Source of the DNA: an uncultured Allomuricauda sp. | GTDB taxonomy: Bacteria > Bacteroidota > Bacteroidia > Flavobacteriales > Flavobacteriaceae | DNA length: 64,000 nt | Reading direction: 5' to 3' | NCBI RefSeq assembly: GCF_947501165.1 | Contig: NZ_CANMUU010000001.1 | Span: 1,240,001-1,304,000, forward strand | Shown: piece by piece, positions 1 to 9,817 of the stretch | How the letters are laid out: each line of letters begins with the position of its first letter | Numbering within the stretch: the first letter of the stretch is position 1 | Translations under genes and position numbers: made by a program | Notes under the pieces: generated by a model | Told to the model about the DNA's origin: nothing | Databases searched by the model: none | What the model saw: the letters and a program-made list of their open reading frames with translations, nothing else

Positions 1-197
<197 letters not shown>

Positions 198-245
198 TAA
201 GGAATTTTGTTTCTTGCTGACTTTTATGGCGTCAAAAGTACCTAA

Positions 246-578
246 ATGAGCGACATTAAAATCAAAATCACAGATAGAGAAGGTGTATTGCATGAAGTCG
301 ATGCACCAACGGATATGAACATGAACTTGATGGAGGTAGTGCGTTCCTACGAGCTTGCTCCGGAGGGTACAATCGGTATTTGCGGCGGAATGGCCATGTG
401 TGCTTCGTGCCAATGCTATGTGAATTCAGACCATGACCTTCCTGAAAAATCAGATGATGAAGAGGCAATGCTATCTGAAGCCTTTAACGTTGAGGACAAT
501 TCCAGACTGGGTTGTCAAATCCATATTACTCCACAACTTGAAGGTCTGGAAGTAAAACTAGCACCAGAAGAACTTTAG
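246..578 (+). CDS. 2Fe-2S ferredoxin (adrenodoxin type)
   Basis: A 110-residue electron carrier. The cluster ligands are visible as Cys46, Cys52, Cys55 (CGGMAMCASC, the C-x5-C-x2-C spacing of adrenodoxin/putidaredoxin-type ferredoxins) and Cys90 in RLGCQI. Length and the acidic surface between residues 61 and 80 fit this family, whose members shuttle electrons in the cytoplasm for oxygenases, radical enzymes or Fe-S cluster assembly. It follows the reductase fragment on the same strand, so the two probably form a reductase-ferredoxin pair. The last 4 bp overlap the end of the convergent ABC exporter gene. The actual electron acceptor is not shown by the context. Confidence 0.9.
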   Translation: MSDIKIKITDREGVLHEVDAPTDMNMNLMEVVRSYELAPEGTIGICGGMAMCASCQCYVNSDHDLPEKSDDEEAMLSEAFNVEDNSRLGCQIHITPQLEGLEVKLAPEEL

Positions 579-2311
579 ATTCTCGCTTGATAAGTAAACA
601 GATTGTAATACCTCCCTTCAGAAGCAATTAATTCTTCGTGGGTACCTTGTTCCGTAATTCTCCCATTCTCAATGACCAATATTTGGTCTGCTTTGCGGAT
701 GGTGCTCAAACGGTGTGCAATCACAAAAGTGGTTCGTCCCTTAGTCAATTCCGCCAAACTTTTTTGAATTAGCGCTTCAGACTCGGTATCCAAGTTAGAC
801 GTAGCTTCATCCAAAATAAGAATTTTAGGATCCGCCAAAACAGCTCTAGCAATGGCGATACGTTGTCGCTGACCACCTGAGAGCTTTACTCCTCGTTCAC
901 CTATCAAGGTATCCAAGCCTTCATCAAACCGGTCGGTAAATTCATCGACGTAAGCCGCTTTAACAGCTCGTTGTAATTGCTCTTCGGATGCATTCGGCCT
1001 AGGGAAGAGAATGTTTTCTCGAATCGTACCTTCAAACAAAAAATCATCCTGAAGCACCACACCTAAATATTGCCTAAAACTATTGAGGTCTATTTTGGAC
1101 AAATCTTGCCCATCAATGGTAATGGTTCCGGTATCAGGCTTTAAAAAACTAGCAGCCAAACCTGCAATAGTTGATTTTCCAGAACCTGAACTACCTACCA
1201 AGGCGACAACTTGTCCTGATTTCACTTTGAAGCTAATATTGTGTAAGACCTCTTTTTCTTCTTCATAGGAAAAGGAAACGTTGATAAAATTCATGTTGCC
1301 CAAAATTGAATCCAATTGAAGAGTACGCTCACCTTCTTCAGCTTCTTCGGGAGTGTTCATCAATTCTTCTGTTCTATCCAATCCGGCCAACGCTTCAGTC
1401 AACTGACTACCCACATTGCTCATTTGAACAATCGGAGCAATCATAAGCCCCAACAAAATAGTGAACTGCACAAATTCACCAATCGTCAAACTGCCTTCAA
1501 TAATTTGATATCCACCATAGCCCATGACACTTGTAGTAGCAACACCAAGTAAAAAGGTTGAGGAGCTCGACATAAATGCTGTAGTGGTCAAACTCTTTTT
1601 TACATTTTGATACAAACGGTCTACGCCTACCTCAAAAACCGCTTCCTCCTGTTTTTCGGCATTAAAACCCTTAATCACACGTATTCCCCCGAGGGTTTCC
1701 GTAAGTCTTCCTTTTACTTCTGCATTGATTTTTCCCCTATTTCGGAAAATGGGACGAATAATCTTGAAAGCTTTCAGAGCAATAACAGAAAAAACAATCA
1801 ATGGAATAAAAGTAATCAGGGTCATGGGAACACTTATATCCAATAACAGAATCAATGAAACTACAGCTGTTATTGTTCCTCCTACCAGTTGCACCAATCC
1901 AGTTCCGATAAGATTCCGAACACCTTCCACATCTGACATGATTCGGGATACCAAGGCCCCCGATTTTGTATTGTCAAAAAAACTGATGGGTAGGGCCAAT
2001 ACTTTTTTTTGTACTTGAGCACGTAGCTCCGATATTAAATATTGGGCCTGTACACTCACTATTCTGGTAAGGAGAAACGAAGTTATGGCCTGTACCAAAA
2101 TGGCCAACATAACCCCGGCAACCAGATACTTGAGCATGGTATAATCCTTTTTTACGATAACATCATCAATAAGATATTTTGAAGCAATGGGAGCAACAAA
2201 ACTTGCAGCTTTGCTTATAGCAATTAGAAGCAAGCCAATGAGTACCAATTTTCTTCTTGGCCAAATAATAGTTTTAAAAGCCTTAAGGATGCTTACTTTT
2301 TTTTCTGACAT
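575..2311 (-). CDS. ABC exporter, fused permease-ATPase (MsbA/multidrug type)
   Basis: A 578-residue half-transporter with one membrane domain (about residues 20-310, six predicted helices) followed by one ATPase domain. Walker A is GSSGSGKST at 373-381, the signature LSGGQ is at 477-481 and Walker B ILILDE is at 497-502, with the switch His in AHRLST further on, so the ATPase looks intact. This type-IV exporter family moves lipids, lipid A precursors, drugs or peptides out of the cytoplasm as a homodimer; ExxE-type overall resemblance is to MsbA/lipid exporters but the substrate cannot be read from the sequence. It stands alone and converges on the ferredoxin gene with a 4-bp overlap. Confidence 0.88.
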   Translation of the reverse strand: MSEKKVSILKAFKTIIWPRRKLVLIGLLLIAISKAASFVAPIASKYLIDDVIVKKDYTMLKYLVAGVMLAILVQAITSFLLTRIVSVQAQYLISELRAQVQKKVLALPISFFDNTKSGALVSRIMSDVEGVRNLIGTGLVQLVGGTITAVVSLILLLDISVPMTLITFIPLIVFSVIALKAFKIIRPIFRNRGKINAEVKGRLTETLGGIRVIKGFNAEKQEEAVFEVGVDRLYQNVKKSLTTTAFMSSSSTFLLGVATTSVMGYGGYQIIEGSLTIGEFVQFTILLGLMIAPIVQMSNVGSQLTEALAGLDRTEELMNTPEEAEEGERTLQLDSILGNMNFINVSFSYEEEKEVLHNISFKVKSGQVVALVGSSGSGKSTIAGLAASFLKPDTGTITIDGQDLSKIDLNSFRQYLGVVLQDDFLFEGTIRENILFPRPNASEEQLQRAVKAAYVDEFTDRFDEGLDTLIGERGVKLSGGQRQRIAIARAVLADPKILILDEATSNLDTESEALIQKSLAELTKGRTTFVIAHRLSTIRKADQILVIENGRITEQGTHEELIASEGRYYNLFTYQARI

Positions 2312-2411
2312 AGCTTTTGGGAAAGAATGTGCAAGTTAGTTCAAATTTTAAGCTCGTAAAACCAAAATAGGTGTTCATAAACTCAAATACTTTAACAATG
2401 CCTACATATCC

Positions 2412-2419
2412 TATCTTTG
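2412..2419 (+). promoter_or_regulatory. Candidate -7 box TATCTTTG for the TPM gene
   Basis: TATCTTTG fits the Bacteroidota -7 consensus TAnnTTTG and ends 18 bp before the ATG at 2438. No convincing -33 TTTG is seen at the right distance. Its position makes an upstream TTG at 2417 an unlikely start, since that codon lies inside the box. Confidence 0.45.
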
Positions 2420-2437
2420 GGACGGAACATTAGAAAA

Positions 2438-3478
2438 ATGTTGAAAACACCGATTCTTTTTTTTCAAATGCTTTTTATAGCGATAGGATTATCGCAGGAA
2501 AACTATCCACAGCTTCAAGAAATTGTTACGGATAACGCCCATATCTTCAATCAAGAACAATTGATGGGCATGCGGGCAAAGCTCAGTCAGTTTGAAACCG
2601 AAACCACGAACCAATTGGTTGTGCTCACTATTCAACGTTTGGGAAGCGAGACAATAGAACAATATGCCAACGGAACTTTTAACCAAAACAAATTAGGCCA
2701 AGTAGAAAAGGACAATGGGATATTAATCCTTTTTGCCAAAGAGGACCGGGAGGTACGGATAGAAGTAGGTTATGGTTTGGAGCCGTTCATTACAGATGCA
2801 GTGGCCTCTAGAATTATTAGGAATACCATGATTCCAGAGTTTAAGCAGGAAAACTATTTTGAAGGACTGGACATGGCTACCAATCAGATTATTCAATTTT
2901 TGAATGACCCTGAAGCTTTGGAGGAATTCAAGAATGAGATAGACGACGAATCTGATATGGGCTTGGGATTCAAGATTTTTATAATGCTTTTTCTGTCCAT
3001 TTTTATAGCGGCAGGAGGTTTTATTTTTATAAAGGTCTATCGAAATATTATTGAAGTTTTCAGGGGCATATTTATCGGCAAACTGGGTATGTTGCCCGGA
3101 ATGTTCATGGCGGTTTTTAGTTTACTACCATTGGGCTTATCCCTGGTTTTTGTGATTATGCCTCTTGTATTTGTTGTCCTGATTTGGGAAGTTGATGTTT
3201 CGAATTATGAGTACCTCTTGGACCAGCCAAGTCGGATTTTATATCTTTTCGGGTGCATTTTAGGGTTGGCCATGCTCTTGGCAGTGGTCAAAATCCGAAT
3301 CAAAGGAAAAGAAGATTTCAAGCTTTCATTTTTTAAGAGTAATAAGAAATACTTGTCCAAAACCTTTTCTTCAGGAGGTACACATTCTTTTGGTTCAAGC
3401 TCTAGTGGTGGGAGCTCCAGTAGTTTTTCCGGTGGTGGAGGAAGTTCCGGTGGCGGTGGAGCAAGCGGGAGTTGGTAG
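2438..3478 (+). CDS. TPM-domain (YgcG family) membrane protein
   Basis: A 346-residue protein. The chosen ATG gives a clean signal peptide (MLKTPILFFQMLFIAIGLSQ); the in-frame TTG at 2417 would add seven polar residues and lies in the promoter. A TPM domain follows (about residues 25-150, with VVLTIQRLGSETIEQYAN and GILILFAKEDREVRIEVGYG), then three to four membrane helices (about 175-285) and a low-complexity Gly/Ser tail ending in GGASGSW, a C-terminal arrangement typical of YgcG-like proteins. TPM domains in the periplasm are linked to envelope or photosystem maintenance and some have weak phosphatase activity, but the function in bacteria is poorly defined. It precedes the acylase gene by 42 bp and may be co-transcribed with it. 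Confidence 0.82.
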   Translation: MLKTPILFFQMLFIAIGLSQENYPQLQEIVTDNAHIFNQEQLMGMRAKLSQFETETTNQLVVLTIQRLGSETIEQYANGTFNQNKLGQVEKDNGILILFAKEDREVRIEVGYGLEPFITDAVASRIIRNTMIPEFKQENYFEGLDMATNQIIQFLNDPEALEEFKNEIDDESDMGLGFKIFIMLFLSIFIAAGGFIFIKVYRNIIEVFRGIFIGKLGMLPGMFMAVFSLLPLGLSLVFVIMPLVFVVLIWEVDVSNYEYLLDQPSRILYLFGCILGLAMLLAVVKIRIKGKEDFKLSFFKSNKKYLSKTFSSGGTHSFGSSSSGGSSSSFSGGGGSSGGGGASGSW

Positions 3479-3520
3479 TTTTCTTTTTATCTTCACTCAA
3501 CAATTTTTAAATACTTCCAA

Positions 3521-5686
3521 ATGAGAATCCTTAGTTTAATTGTCTTGTTGATTTTTTCTTCATGTGCCAAGAAAGAGCCGCTTACAGAAGTTGAAAAATG
3601 GGAGGCACAGGCAGAAAACATCACCATAATTCGAGACGATTTTGGAGTCCCTCATATTTACGGAAAAACCGATGCCGATGCTGTTTTTGGATTGCTTTAT
3701 GCACAGTGTGAGGATGATTTTAATCGTGTGGAGCAAAACTATATTTGGGCCATTGGTCGGTTGGCTGAGGTAGAAGGAGAAGAGGCTATCTACAGCGATT
3801 TGCGGGCCAGACTTTTTATGACCAAGGAAGAAGCTATGGCCAATTATGAGAAAAGTCCGGACTGGTTGAAGAGATTATGTGATGCTTTTGCCGATGGCAT
3901 CAATTACTATCTACACACACATCCAGAGGTAACACCCAAACTTTTAACCCGTTTTGAACCCTGGATGCCTTTTTATTTTAGTGAAGGAAGTATTGGTGGT
4001 GACATTGAACGAATTTCCACTCGGAAAATACAAGCTTTTTATGAAGGTAATATGGAGATTCCCGAAATGGAGAAATTGGAAATAAAGAAGAAAAAGGAGA
4101 TGGCCGAACCCCAAGGGTCCAATGGAATTGCTATTTCTGGGGAATTAACGCAATCTGGAAATGCCATGTTGTTGATTAATCCACATACGTCTTTTTACTT
4201 TAGGGGAGAAGTTCATGTAGTTAGCGAAGAAGGCCTGAATGCCTATGGTGCGGTTACCTGGGGGCAATTTTTTGTATACCAAGGGTTTAACGAAAAAACG
4301 GGTTGGATGCATACCTCCACGTATACGGATGTGATGGATGAGTTTAAGGAAAAGGTAATGAACCAAGATGGAACACTTATGTATCAATATGGAGAAGAGC
4401 TAAGAACGGTTGAAGCCAGCGAGGTTATCTTAAAATATAAAGATGGAGATGAACTTAAAGAAAAAACCTTCCCCATGTATCATACGCATCACGGCCCAAT
4501 AACCCACTTGGTAGATGGGCAATGGACGGCTTCTGCCATGATGTGGGAGCCTGTAAAAGCGTTGGAGCAATCCTATATCAGAACAAAACAAGATGGATAC
4601 GATGGATTCCGAAAAATGATGGATATTCGAACCAATTCATCGAATAATACAGTTTACGCCGACGCGGAAGGAAACATTGCCTATTTCCATGGTAATTTCA
4701 TTCCTAAAAGAGATACCATTTTCGATTTTACGCAAGCTGTTGATGGAAGTAACCCTGCCACGGATTGGAAGGGATTGCATGCGGTAGACGAAAATATATT
4801 GGTGTTGAATCCAAAAAATGGATGGATTCAGAATTGCAACTCCACACCCTACACATCGGCTTTGGAATATAGTCCTAGGCGAGAGGATTACCCGAAATAC
4901 ATGTCAAGAAATCAAGAAAACTTTAGAGGAGTTCACGCCATAGAATTGTTGACTGATAAAGGTGAATATACTTTGGATAGCTTGATTACATTGGCTCATG
5001 ACCCTTATTTGCCTGCATTCAAAGCTTTGATTCCAGGATTGATAAAGGCGTATGATATGACCCCAACTTTAGAATTGAAAGGACCCATAGAGCTGCTAAG
5101 AAACTGGGATTTTACCACTTCAAACGAATCTGTAGCTATGACTTTGGCACATTATTATGGAACGAAAAGTTATATGCAAGCGAAACGACCGAAAGGGATG
5201 TACTCCATGCAGTTAGTGGAGTATTGGGGAAGTGAATCCCCTGACCAAGAGAAGCTGGCATTGTTTCAAGAAACAGTAAATCAACTTAAGGAAGATTTTG
5301 GCACATGGGAAATGCCTTGGGGGGAGGTAAATCGCTATCAACGGTTAAATGGGGATATCCGTCAGGCCTTTGATGATAACAAACCTAGTATTCCGATTGG
5401 ATTTGCCAGTGGTAGATGGGGTGCGCTGGCGGCGTATGGCGCTAGATACGATAACAATACCAAAAAGATATATGGTACACGAGGAAACAGCTTTGTGGCC
5501 GTAGTTGAATTTGGAGATAAATTGAAAGCCAAAACTATTTTGGCAGGTGGGCAGAGTGGCAATCCCAATTCTACTCATTTTAATGATCAAATTGAAATGT
5601 ATGCCAATGAGGATTGGAAGGATGCTGCTTATTACAAAGAGGATGTATTGAAGCGAGCGAAAAAAACCTATCGCCCCGGAGAGTAG
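3521..5686 (+). CDS. Penicillin-acylase family lipoprotein (Ntn hydrolase)
   Basis: A 721-residue member of the penicillin amidase / acyl-homoserine-lactone acylase family. The N-terminus has a lipoprotein signal (LIVLLIFSSCAKK). The start of the mature family fold is seen in ITIIRDDFGVPHIYG, and the autocatalytic cleavage site is QGSNG with the predicted nucleophile Ser200, which would become the N-terminus of the beta chain. These enzymes hydrolyse amide bonds between an acyl group and an amine or lactone; substrates include penicillin G, N-acyl-homoserine lactones and capped amino acids. Substrate class cannot be decided here. The lipoprotein signal puts it on the periplasmic side or the outer membrane. 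It follows the TPM gene and converges on the next gene with a 3-bp gap. Confidence 0.88.
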   Translation: MRILSLIVLLIFSSCAKKEPLTEVEKWEAQAENITIIRDDFGVPHIYGKTDADAVFGLLYAQCEDDFNRVEQNYIWAIGRLAEVEGEEAIYSDLRARLFMTKEEAMANYEKSPDWLKRLCDAFADGINYYLHTHPEVTPKLLTRFEPWMPFYFSEGSIGGDIERISTRKIQAFYEGNMEIPEMEKLEIKKKKEMAEPQGSNGIAISGELTQSGNAMLLINPHTSFYFRGEVHVVSEEGLNAYGAVTWGQFFVYQGFNEKTGWMHTSTYTDVMDEFKEKVMNQDGTLMYQYGEELRTVEASEVILKYKDGDELKEKTFPMYHTHHGPITHLVDGQWTASAMMWEPVKALEQSYIRTKQDGYDGFRKMMDIRTNSSNNTVYADAEGNIAYFHGNFIPKRDTIFDFTQAVDGSNPATDWKGLHAVDENILVLNPKNGWIQNCNSTPYTSALEYSPRREDYPKYMSRNQENFRGVHAIELLTDKGEYTLDSLITLAHDPYLPAFKALIPGLIKAYDMTPTLELKGPIELLRNWDFTTSNESVAMTLAHYYGTKSYMQAKRPKGMYSMQLVEYWGSESPDQEKLALFQETVNQLKEDFGTWEMPWGEVNRYQRLNGDIRQAFDDNKPSIPIGFASGRWGALAAYGARYDNNTKKIYGTRGNSFVAVVEFGDKLKAKTILAGGQSGNPNSTHFNDQIEMYANEDWKDAAYYKEDVLKRAKKTYRPGE

Positions 5687-5689
5687 TTT

Positions 5690-6331
5690 TTATTCTTCTT
5701 CCTTAACGATTATTAAACTCGCTTTGGAACCTGTCGAAAGATTCCATTTATTGTTGTGGATGACCACGCCTTTTTCATCGGCAACCACCACTTGAGCAGT
5801 GTTTGGGCCTGAGCTACCTTGGTTGAGAGCCTCAAAATCTATTCTATTAAAACCCTTTACCAAATCAATATTAACGCCTTTAAAACTTCCGGATAATAGA
5901 ATGTTGGCCTCTACAACCTCTCCGTTCAAATAAATTTTTACGCGATCACCATCCACATACTCATGATCCCTACAGACAATACCAACAAATTTTGCATTGG
6001 TTTTGATATCACCTAAGTATTGGTCACCATAATGCTTTTTGGACCCTTTCTTTTCTTTTTCTCCGACTTTGGAATCAATTACCAAATCATGCCCGGCTTG
6101 TAACAACTCTTTGTCTGGCAACATCTTAACTCCTGGATTATTGCTTTTAGAAGTCAGGTTATTATCAATCACGGAAGGCATACGAAGAGATGTACCTTGG
6201 TTACTACTCTTAATATCCAAGTTGTTTCTCTCACCAATTTTCAAAGGTCTAGTTGTTGGAATATCCCCTTGCGCCTGTATGGAAGGGAGTCCAATAACAA
6301 GGAAGAACAATAAGATTATGGACTTTCGCAT
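5690..6331 (-). CDS. Secreted protein of unknown function
   Basis: A 213-residue exported protein that I do not recognise. The ATG at 6331 gives a standard signal peptide (MRKSIILLFFLVIGLPSIQA, cleaved before QG); longer forms starting at 6379 add residues before the signal and are unlikely. The central part (about 30-110) is polar and low in structure; the C-terminal 110 residues (YGDQYLGDIKTNAKFVGIVC onward) look like a small beta-sandwich, with alternating hydrophobic strands such as RVKIYLNGEVVEANILL and a Gly/Asn pattern. No catalytic motif is visible. Likely periplasmic or surface-exposed. Confidence 0.6.
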   Translation of the reverse strand: MRKSIILLFFLVIGLPSIQAQGDIPTTRPLKIGERNNLDIKSSNQGTSLRMPSVIDNNLTSKSNNPGVKMLPDKELLQAGHDLVIDSKVGEKEKKGSKKHYGDQYLGDIKTNAKFVGIVCRDHEYVDGDRVKIYLNGEVVEANILLSGSFKGVNIDLVKGFNRIDFEALNQGSSGPNTAQVVVADEKGVVIHNNKWNLSTGSKASLIIVKEEE

Positions 6332-6427
6332 AGCAATTTGGTCGTTAACCATTGATAAAGTTAACAAATACCTTGCCACGGAGCTGATAAATTGGAGTTA
6401 AATCCGATGATTAACAAGAGGATCTCC

Positions 6428-7324
6428 TCAATCTGGGGTATAGTCCAGTAATTTTTCAGGTCCCTCCAAAAGTAAACGTACAATTTGAAGCGTACCGTCA
6501 GTTTTGGTAGCAATTTGCCATTTAATCAATGATATTTCTCCCTTTTCTATTTCTATCCCAGTTATACTTCTAGGGTGTACACAACTACCATCGTTAAAAA
6601 ATGGGATTTGCCCTGGTTCAGGAAATCGGGGCCTGTGAGTATGTCCTGCAATCGTAATTCGCAAATTATGTTTTAAAATCCACCGTTTTATTCGTTTTTC
6701 TATTCGGATTAGTTCTTTGTAATTTTTAGCTGGACTGGTTGGGTCTGCTATACCCACTACTTGGAGCGGTTTCCAAAGAATTCGAACTAAAAAACGTCCT
6801 ATACGCCAGCAAACATAGTTCCACCAATCGGCTTGGTGTCCGTGAGTGCAGAACAACTCTTGCCCAGTTTCCTTATGCTTTAGAAGAAGGGCTTCGTGAT
6901 ATTTTATTCCTTCGAACAAGGATTTGTCAGAACCATCAATGGGCTCAAAATAATGACTAAGATGTTTTTCAACATAGTTGGCGTTCTGATAGACCATGTC
7001 ATGGTTTCCCCAAACCATGTTTAGTCTTTTTTCATTATGAAATTGCTTCAGCAACTGAAACACATTTTTGTGGGCTTCAAAAATGGATTCAAAACTTATG
7101 TTTTCCCATAGCTCGTCACCATCACCCAACTCGCAATACTGAAAACCTTCTCGGTAATAATGGCTCAAGGCATGGAAATAGATATTTCGATTATTGGCAA
7201 AATCGTCAGCAAAACTGTTGTCCCCCCTATGGCAATCACTAAAAATGATGAATTTTGAGTCATCATCAAAAGGGATAATTTTGGCCTTCGCATAGGCTTT
7301 ATCGAGTCGTTTAAAGGAAGACAT
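6428..7324 (-). CDS. Calcineurin-like metallophosphoesterase
   Basis: A 298-residue cytoplasmic phosphoesterase. The metal-binding motifs are in order: SDCH (Asp30, His32), GDGDE (from Gly67), GNHD (106-109), a His in CTHGHQADWW and GHTHRP near residue 227. The fold and the ELGDGDELWE motif are closest to the LpxH-like UDP-2,3-diacylglucosamine hydrolase group, although true LpxH is shorter, so it may act on another phosphodiester or phosphomonoester. It has no signal peptide. It stands alone on the minus strand, 96 bp after a secreted protein gene, and diverges from the GAF protein gene across 119 bp. Confidence 0.82.
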   Translation of the reverse strand: MSSFKRLDKAYAKAKIIPFDDDSKFIIFSDCHRGDNSFADDFANNRNIYFHALSHYYREGFQYCELGDGDELWENISFESIFEAHKNVFQLLKQFHNEKRLNMVWGNHDMVYQNANYVEKHLSHYFEPIDGSDKSLFEGIKYHEALLLKHKETGQELFCTHGHQADWWNYVCWRIGRFLVRILWKPLQVVGIADPTSPAKNYKELIRIEKRIKRWILKHNLRITIAGHTHRPRFPEPGQIPFFNDGSCVHPRSITGIEIEKGEISLIKWQIATKTDGTLQIVRLLLEGPEKLLDYTPD

Positions 7325-7443
7325 TACCGGTTTTTTTTCTAAATATCCCTAAAAAAAAGCATTTAAACCCATAAAGATTCCCTTAACACATCCGCATTTC
7401 TTGATTTTGTAACTTTACCAATTAAACCACGACTAAATACTGT

Positions 7444-9816
7444 ATGCAGAACGACTACAATATGGAGAGTCCCATGCTTCAGTTGGTAAGTTTCAACAAG
7501 TTGTTGGAACACTACGAAGAACAACTAAACAGCAAGGACAAATATTTGGTGGACCGCGCCAAGTTCGTATTGGATGCACAAGCACCTTATCCCGAACTTC
7601 GCGAAGGTTTTAGTGATTTGAGTCTTTTGACGAAGTACGAGGATGTAATCCGCATTATTTTGGCGGACACTTGTTCCCCTGTACTGGGCAAAAACGAAAT
7701 CAAGACCATATCTTCCCCCTTTGAAAATTTTGTGTTCAATTCATCGGAACGTTTTAAAAACATCCTGAGGGATGCAGGCGAGGATTATGAATTGGAGATT
7801 AGAAACCTTCCTAAGGATATCAACTATATTTTAAAATGTATCATAGTGCTCAATTTCCATTATGGGTATAAGATGGATTTTAAGCGCCCCTTGTTCTACG
7901 ATATTCCGGATAAGAACGGGTTAATGAAACATTATCGCGTATTGTACAACGCGGATTTTATGGAAATCCATCCAACGGAAGAGTCACGAGAACTGACTAA
8001 GGAGGATGTTGATGAGCTTCTTGAGAATTTTGACAACATAGACCTTTGGAAGGAAAAAATTCCACCAAATAGTTTTGTTTCAAAAGGATTTGTGATTGCC
8101 AATATGTTCGATGTAACCGCCGAGCATTCCATATCTGGGATAAAATCAACCCTAATAGGGAGCAATAAAAGAGGAAGCGAAAACTTCATGGAGAGTTTTC
8201 AGGATACATTCCGTTCGCTTTTCAACCTAAACAACATTCGAGTTGGCTTTGCCGGGTATGATTCTGGCACCAATCGTTTCCTTAAAATATATGGAAAGGG
8301 TATTGAGAGTTTTCTACTGAATGGAAAGGAGACTGGAGTTTGTACCGATATGCTTTGTGAGGGTTCTTATGGAAAGTTGTTGGATGAAAATACGTATTTC
8401 ACCATTTCCAATGTTGAAAATTATTTCAAGAAATCGAAAGGCCAACAACCCTATAAAGGTCTTTATGAACAGGGTATACGGAGTGCCATTCTAGCTCCAA
8501 TTGCGGATAATGGGAATCTTTTAGGAGTATTGGAATTGGTTTCTGATACCGTTAACGAACTAAATAGCGTGAACGCCAACAAGTTGGATGATGTCATGCC
8601 TTTTATAGTTTCAGCTGTATTGCGCTCCATAGAAGAAGAAGAGAATTTGGTGGACGCCATTATTCAACATGAGTGTACCACAGTTCATTCATCAGTATAT
8701 TGGAAGTTTCAAGAAGAGGCCAAGAAGTTTATGGCCGATGAGCTCATAGGAAACCAACCTTTATTCAGGGAGATTGCCTTCAAGAATGTATATCCGCTAT
8801 ATGGTCAAGTGGATATCAAAGAGTCGTCCAAGCAGCGGAATATCTCTATTCAGCGCGATTTGATGATTCAACTTTCCGAAATCAATAGTGTCCTTCATGT
8901 GGCTGTAAAAAAATATAAACTGCCCATATACGAGGAATTAATGTTTCGGGTGGATACCTATCTGAACGAGGTGAAGGAAGCGCTCTATACCCATACCGAA
9001 CAAGCTATCTTCGATTTTGTGAAAGAAGAAGTAAATCCAGTTTTCAGTCACCTGAAAAAGATGGATAAGAATCTTGCCGTACTGGTTGAAAAGTATGAAT
9101 CCGAGATAGATCCAACTACTGAATCATATTATGACCACAGGCGTAATTATGATAATAGTGTGATGGAGGCCAATATGCAGTTGGCAGCGTTGTTGGATAA
9201 GAAACAGGTTGAGGCTCAAGAAATGTTTCCGCATTATTTTGAACGATACAAGACCGATGGGGTTGAACACAATATGTACATTGGCAGCTCTATCGCTAAC
9301 GACCGTATTTTTGATGAGCTTTACTTAAGCAACCTAAGGTTATGGCAACTTCAGGTTATGTGCGATATGGAGAACAAATACTATGCACTTAAGCCAGAGT
9401 TGCCTGTTAAGCTTGATGTAGCTTCTCTGGTTTTGGTATATAGCACGCCGCTCGCTATTCGCTTTAGGATGGATGAAAAGCGGTTTGATGTTGATGGTAC
9501 GTATAATGCACGTTATGAGATTATCAAAAAGCGTATTGACAAATCTTACATCAAAGGCACTAATGAGCGTTTAACACAGAAGGGGAAACTTTCTATAGTA
9601 TACTCTCAGCGTAAAGATGAAAAAGAATATATGCGGTATATCACTTTTCTGAAGTCGAAAGGATATTTTACCAATAACATTGAAATTGTTGAGCTAGAAG
9701 GCCTTCAAGGAGTTACTGGTCTAAAGGCCATTCGAGCTGAAATATTGTATACCAAGGATAAAAAATCGGAACGCACCTATACGTATGATGATTTGATGGA
9801 AGAGTTGAAGATATAG
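7444..9816 (+). CDS. Large GAF-domain protein of unknown function
   Basis: A 790-residue soluble protein. A GAF-like sensory domain is visible at about residues 250-400: SFQDTFRSLFNLNNIRVGF, a conserved turn, then GIRSAILAPIADNGNLLGVL and ELVSDTVNELN, which is the typical last-strand motif. The N-terminal 230 residues and the C-terminal 390 residues are helical and charged, with no kinase, cyclase, GGDEF or HTH motif that I can see. Such long GAF proteins occur widely in Flavobacteriaceae without an assigned role. The gene ends 1 bp before the end of the convergent HD-domain gene. Start uncertain: a second ATG six codons in (7462) is also possible. Confidence 0.65.
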   Translation: MQNDYNMESPMLQLVSFNKLLEHYEEQLNSKDKYLVDRAKFVLDAQAPYPELREGFSDLSLLTKYEDVIRIILADTCSPVLGKNEIKTISSPFENFVFNSSERFKNILRDAGEDYELEIRNLPKDINYILKCIIVLNFHYGYKMDFKRPLFYDIPDKNGLMKHYRVLYNADFMEIHPTEESRELTKEDVDELLENFDNIDLWKEKIPPNSFVSKGFVIANMFDVTAEHSISGIKSTLIGSNKRGSENFMESFQDTFRSLFNLNNIRVGFAGYDSGTNRFLKIYGKGIESFLLNGKETGVCTDMLCEGSYGKLLDENTYFTISNVENYFKKSKGQQPYKGLYEQGIRSAILAPIADNGNLLGVLELVSDTVNELNSVNANKLDDVMPFIVSAVLRSIEEEENLVDAIIQHECTTVHSSVYWKFQEEAKKFMADELIGNQPLFREIAFKNVYPLYGQVDIKESSKQRNISIQRDLMIQLSEINSVLHVAVKKYKLPIYEELMFRVDTYLNEVKEALYTHTEQAIFDFVKEEVNPVFSHLKKMDKNLAVLVEKYESEIDPTTESYYDHRRNYDNSVMEANMQLAALLDKKQVEAQEMFPHYFERYKTDGVEHNMYIGSSIANDRIFDELYLSNLRLWQLQVMCDMENKYYALKPELPVKLDVASLVLVYSTPLAIRFRMDEKRFDVDGTYNARYEIIKKRIDKSYIKGTNERLTQKGKLSIVYSQRKDEKEYMRYITFLKSKGYFTNNIEIVELEGLQGVTGLKAIRAEILYTKDKKSERTYTYDDLMEELKI

Positions 9817-9817
9817 T